A DNA stretch of 43,606 nt from an uncultured Eubacteriales bacterium (GTDB lineage Bacteria; Bacillota; Clostridia; Lachnospirales; Lachnospiraceae): NCBI GenBank assembly GCA_900320615.1, contig ONSX01000019.1, forward strand, positions 1-43,606. The letters run 5' to 3'. The stretch's first letter is position 1. Each line of letters starts with the position of its first letter. The translations under genes were made by a program, and so were the position numbers. A model generated the notes under the pieces. It was not told where the DNA came from. It saw nothing but the letters and a program-made list of their open reading frames with translations, and did no database searches. Shown here in pieces: positions 41,484-43,606 of this stretch.

Positions 41484-42131
41484 TCAGTAGTTCTCTTCGT
41501 GTACCTCGAAGAAGGACTGCGGATGGCCGCAGACCGGGCAGACTGCCGGTGCTTCCGTGCCGACGACGATGTGTCCGCAGTTCCGGCACTCCCAGACTTT
41601 GACCTCGCTCTTCTTAAAGACTTCTTTCATTTCGACGTTGTGAAGAAGCTTTCTGTAGCGCTCCTCATGCGTCTTCTCGATAGCTGCGACACCGCGGAAC
41701 TTCTCAGCCAGCTCATGGAAGCCTTCCTCGTCTGCCTCCTTTGCCATGCGGACATACATATCTGTCCACTCGTAATTCTCGCCGGCAGCGCCCTCCTTGA
41801 GGTTCTGCTCTGTGTCGCCGAGAAGGCCGAGCTCCTTGAACCAGATCTTTGCGTGTTCCTTCTCATTCTCTGCCGTCTTCAGGAAGAGAGCGGCGATCTG
41901 CTCAAAGCCCTGCTTTTTTGCGACAGAAGCGAAATATGTGTACTTGTTGCGGGCCTGTGACTCGCCGGCAAATGCCTCAAGCAGGTTTTTTTCTGTCTTT
42001 GTTCCGGCGTACGGGTTCTTCTTGTCATCCGCAACCGGCTCAAAGACGTCAACCTGATGACACTTCGGGCACTCCTTCGGCGCCTTGTCTCCCTCGTAAA
42101 TGTAACCGCAGATCTTGCATTTGAATTTCAT
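41484..42131 (-). CDS. rubrerythrin with rubredoxin-like domains at both ends
   Basis: This 215-aa protein starts at 42131 after AAAGGAGG; an upstream in-frame codon is not supported. The first about 35 residues are a rubredoxin-like domain ([20 protein letters not shown], then KC). The central four-helix bundle carries the di-iron ligands: [40 protein letters not shown] and EKTHEERY. A second rubredoxin-like domain ends the protein ([16 protein letters not shown] and CPVCGHPQ). Ordinary rubrerythrins have only the C-terminal one and reverse rubrerythrins only the N-terminal one. The enzyme reduces hydrogen peroxide using electrons from NADH via a reductase, in line with the NADH-peroxidase naming of clostridial homologues. 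Confidence 0.93.
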   Translation of the reverse strand: MKFKCKICGYIYEGDKAPKECPKCHQVDVFEPVADDKKNPYAGTKTEKNLLEAFAGESQARNKYTYFASVAKKQGFEQIAALFLKTAENEKEHAKIWFKELGLLGDTEQNLKEGAAGENYEWTDMYVRMAKEADEEGFHELAEKFRGVAAIEKTHEERYRKLLHNVEMKEVFKKSEVKVWECRNCGHIVVGTEAPAVCPVCGHPQSFFEVHEENY

Positions 42132-42249
42132 ATGTTTTCCTCCTTTGCAGCGGGTGTTCGTGTTTCTTTTGATGATTGTATTATAACGCATAAAAACGGA
42201 TGTTAATAGTATTATTTACATTTATTATTGCATTATATTTTCGTTTAAC

Positions 42250-42278
42250 GTGACACATATATACTCCTGTGCTACAAT
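42250..42278 (+). promoter_or_regulatory. promoter of the AraC-family gene
   Basis: GTGACA (42250-42255), 17 bp, TACAAT (42273-42278), with TGC before it as an extended -10. It is divergent from the rubrerythrin gene. A TATAAT on the minus strand near 42180 is the likely rubrerythrin -10, with a weak -35. Confidence 0.55.
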
Positions 42279-42411
42279 GGACGCATGCTGATAGGGCGGA
42301 GACTTCCGCCGGATGGCACAGACGATTGTCACTTTCCCCGCCTCTGGATGCCTGCATATCCCCGCTTGAGAATTCTGAAGAAACCATCTGATATTATGAA
42401 AGGATAGCCTG

Positions 42412-43317
42412 ATGAACGTTGTACAGGGAAATGCGGTGCCGGCCAGTTCCGGCGCGCCGCTTAAAAAATACGTGTTCCGCCTGATTCCGGTCACGATGGA
42501 ACACAAGCTGGTCGATTCGAAGAACCGGCACGAGGAACTTCTGCACTGGCAGGATGAGATCGAGGTGATCCGGATTAGGCGCGGAGAAATTCACTGCCAT
42601 GTCAATGACTCGGATTTTCTGCTGCATCCGGGTGAGGTTTGCTTCATTAATTACGAGCAGATGCACCGGGTTTACAACCTGGAGAAGTTCGCGTGTGACA
42701 TGGATGTCCTCACGGTCAAGACGACGCTTCTCTCGCAGGAGTCAGCTCTCTATAATAAGTATGTGAAACCGGTCATCAGCGATCGGGATTTTGCACATGT
42801 GCAGATGAGCGGTCGAAACAGTTGCGCGAAACTCATTTCTAATTTCTTTGATCAACTCTATGATTTGGCGCGCGCGCAGACCGATGGCTTTGAGCTCGAC
42901 ATGATCGGGTATATCTATTTGATGTTCCGGCAACTGTACCTTGCATATCGGTCGCAGGATATGATCCCGGTCACGTACAGCAGCGAGGTTTCTTTGCAGC
43001 GTCGGATGACGGATTATATTTATGAACATTATGCAAAGAAGATATCACTCGACGACATCGCGTCGGCAGCGGGTGTGAACCGTTCAAAGTGCTCGGCACT
43101 GTTCCGAAAATATGCACAGAAGACACCATTTGAGTTCCTGAACAGCTACCGTCTTGAAATGGCGGCAAAGCTTCTCGCGGATACAGAGGAGTCGGCGCTC
43201 TTCATTTCTCAGTCGTGCGGATTTGCGGGGCAGAGCTATTTTAACCGGATGTTTATGAAGGAATATGGCGTGACGCCGCTCGAATGGAGGAAAAATCATC
43301 AGGGAGAGTCAGCTTGA
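42412..43317 (+). CDS. AraC-family regulator with N-terminal cupin
   Basis: This 301-aa protein starts at 42412 after AAAGGATA. Residues about 20-115 look like an AraC-type cupin (WQDEIEVIRIRRGEIHCHVN, FLLHPGEVCFINYEQMHRVY). The C-terminal 100 residues contain the two HTH motifs (ISLDDIASAAGVNRSKCSAL and SALFISQSCGFAGQSYFNRM), ending FMKEYGVTPLEWRKNH. Such regulators bind a sugar or other small ligand and usually activate nearby genes. The nearest genes are redox enzymes and a rRNA operon, so its target cannot be inferred. It is monocistronic. Confidence 0.9.
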   Translation: MNVVQGNAVPASSGAPLKKYVFRLIPVTMEHKLVDSKNRHEELLHWQDEIEVIRIRRGEIHCHVNDSDFLLHPGEVCFINYEQMHRVYNLEKFACDMDVLTVKTTLLSQESALYNKYVKPVISDRDFAHVQMSGRNSCAKLISNFFDQLYDLARAQTDGFELDMIGYIYLMFRQLYLAYRSQDMIPVTYSSEVSLQRRMTDYIYEHYAKKISLDDIASAAGVNRSKCSALFRKYAQKTPFEFLNSYRLEMAAKLLADTEESALFISQSCGFAGQSYFNRMFMKEYGVTPLEWRKNHQGESA

Positions 43318-43372
43318 AGATGAAGAGAAGAAAAGCAGAGAAGAAAAGTCTTGAAAAAATATCAATTTTCTG

Positions 43373-43401
43373 TTGACGCGCCCGGAAAACGCTGGTATTA
43401 T
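43373..43401 (+). promoter_or_regulatory. rRNA-operon-type promoter P1
   Basis: TTGACG (43373-43378), 17 bp, TATTAT (43396-43401), preceded by an A/T-rich UP-element-like stretch. Confidence 0.75.
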
Positions 43402-43500
43402 AGCATTCGTTCGCCAAACGGAACGCTTGGAGCGGTCTTTGCGGCGGGCGGGAAGAGAAGAAATATTTCGAATTCTTCCGAAAATAAAATCAAAAAGCTG

Positions 43501-43529
43501 TTGACAGAGGCGATGCGAAATGATAAAAT
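43501..43529 (+). promoter_or_regulatory. rRNA-operon-type promoter P2
   Basis: A perfect TTGACA (43501-43506), 17 bp, TAAAAT (43524-43529), 128 bp after P1. Confidence 0.8.
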
Positions 43530-43557
43530 ATCATTCGTTGTCACGAAAGAAGACAGC

Positions 43558-43606
43558 ACACAGTTCTTTGAAAACTGAACAGTGAAACACATACAAAACC
43601 CGAACG
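43558..43606 (+). promoter_or_regulatory. rRNA leader with boxA-like antitermination signal
   Basis: GTTCTTTGAAAACTGAAC (43562-43579) closely matches the boxA-containing leaders found upstream of 16S rRNA in Firmicutes (GTTCTTTGAAAACT). The following CAGTGAAACACATAC stretch is typical pre-16S leader. No mature rRNA bases are visible before the window ends. The 43318-43606 stretch therefore holds no protein gene. Confidence 0.7.

Noticed and set aside
42132..42260. PerR box upstream of rubrerythrin
   Set aside because: AT-rich sequences share only about half of the TTATAATNATTATAA consensus.
43351..43578. 75-codon open frame near the window end
   Set aside because: It overlaps tandem promoters and a boxA leader, so the region is the 5' part of an rRNA operon and not protein coding.
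1..43606. CRISPR array, tRNA genes, phage or conjugation genes
   Set aside because: No regularly spaced repeats, tRNA-like T-loops with acceptor stems, or hallmark phage/conjugation proteins were found.

Overview
The window looks like chromosomal DNA from a low-to-mid GC anaerobic Firmicute, most likely a Lachnospiraceae-type Clostridium. This rests on strong AGGAGG ribosome sites, ATG/GTG starts, sigma-A promoters of the TTGACA-17-TATAAT type, anaerobic oxidative-stress enzymes (superoxide reductase, rubrerythrin), a DUF1858/DUF438 protein, and a boxA-like rRNA leader at the right edge. The taxonomic placement is inference. I saw no phage, conjugative element, CRISPR array or complete transposase gene. 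Mobile DNA is limited to a small IS200/IS605-like relic and one isolated end hairpin.

Layout, left to right. 1-6.3 kb: a 5'-truncated TPR/DUF3298-like protein with Ca-loop motifs, an XRE-type HTH protein, a membrane protein with an N-terminal zinc ribbon and an outside C-type-lectin-like domain, and a membrane-anchored GH3 (NagZ-like) hexosaminidase. 6.5-12.9 kb: a divergent hexitol locus. One arm is a mannitol-type PTS IICBA followed by an MDR-type dehydrogenase. The other arm is a DeoR regulator, glmS and a small coupled ORF. Three copies of TTGCGA-N4-TTGC lie between the two arms. 12.9-21.5 kb: housekeeping transport (Na+/alanine symporter, DUF438 protein, P-type ATPase, MATE pump, uracil-type permease).

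21.8-30 kb: small redox and unknown genes (glutaredoxin-like, a 196-aa unknown, a nitroreductase), an SPFH membrane protein with a ribbon-helix-helix partner, a MarR-MATE operon with two operators on its promoter, a scar where a lacI-family 3' fragment abuts a decayed glpK 3' fragment, and a ZIP metal transporter.

30-39.8 kb: a seven-gene pentose operon (binding lipoprotein, permease, ATPase, permease, L-arabinose isomerase, AraR, FGGY kinase). It starts at a promoter with a TGTACAAA palindrome next to it and ends at a strong terminator. No L-ribulose-5-phosphate 4-epimerase gene is present. 39.9-43.6 kb: a YdjM-like membrane hydrolase, superoxide reductase, a rubrerythrin with two rubredoxin-like domains, an AraC regulator, and tandem strong promoters with a leader typical of an rRNA operon whose 16S gene should start just beyond the window.
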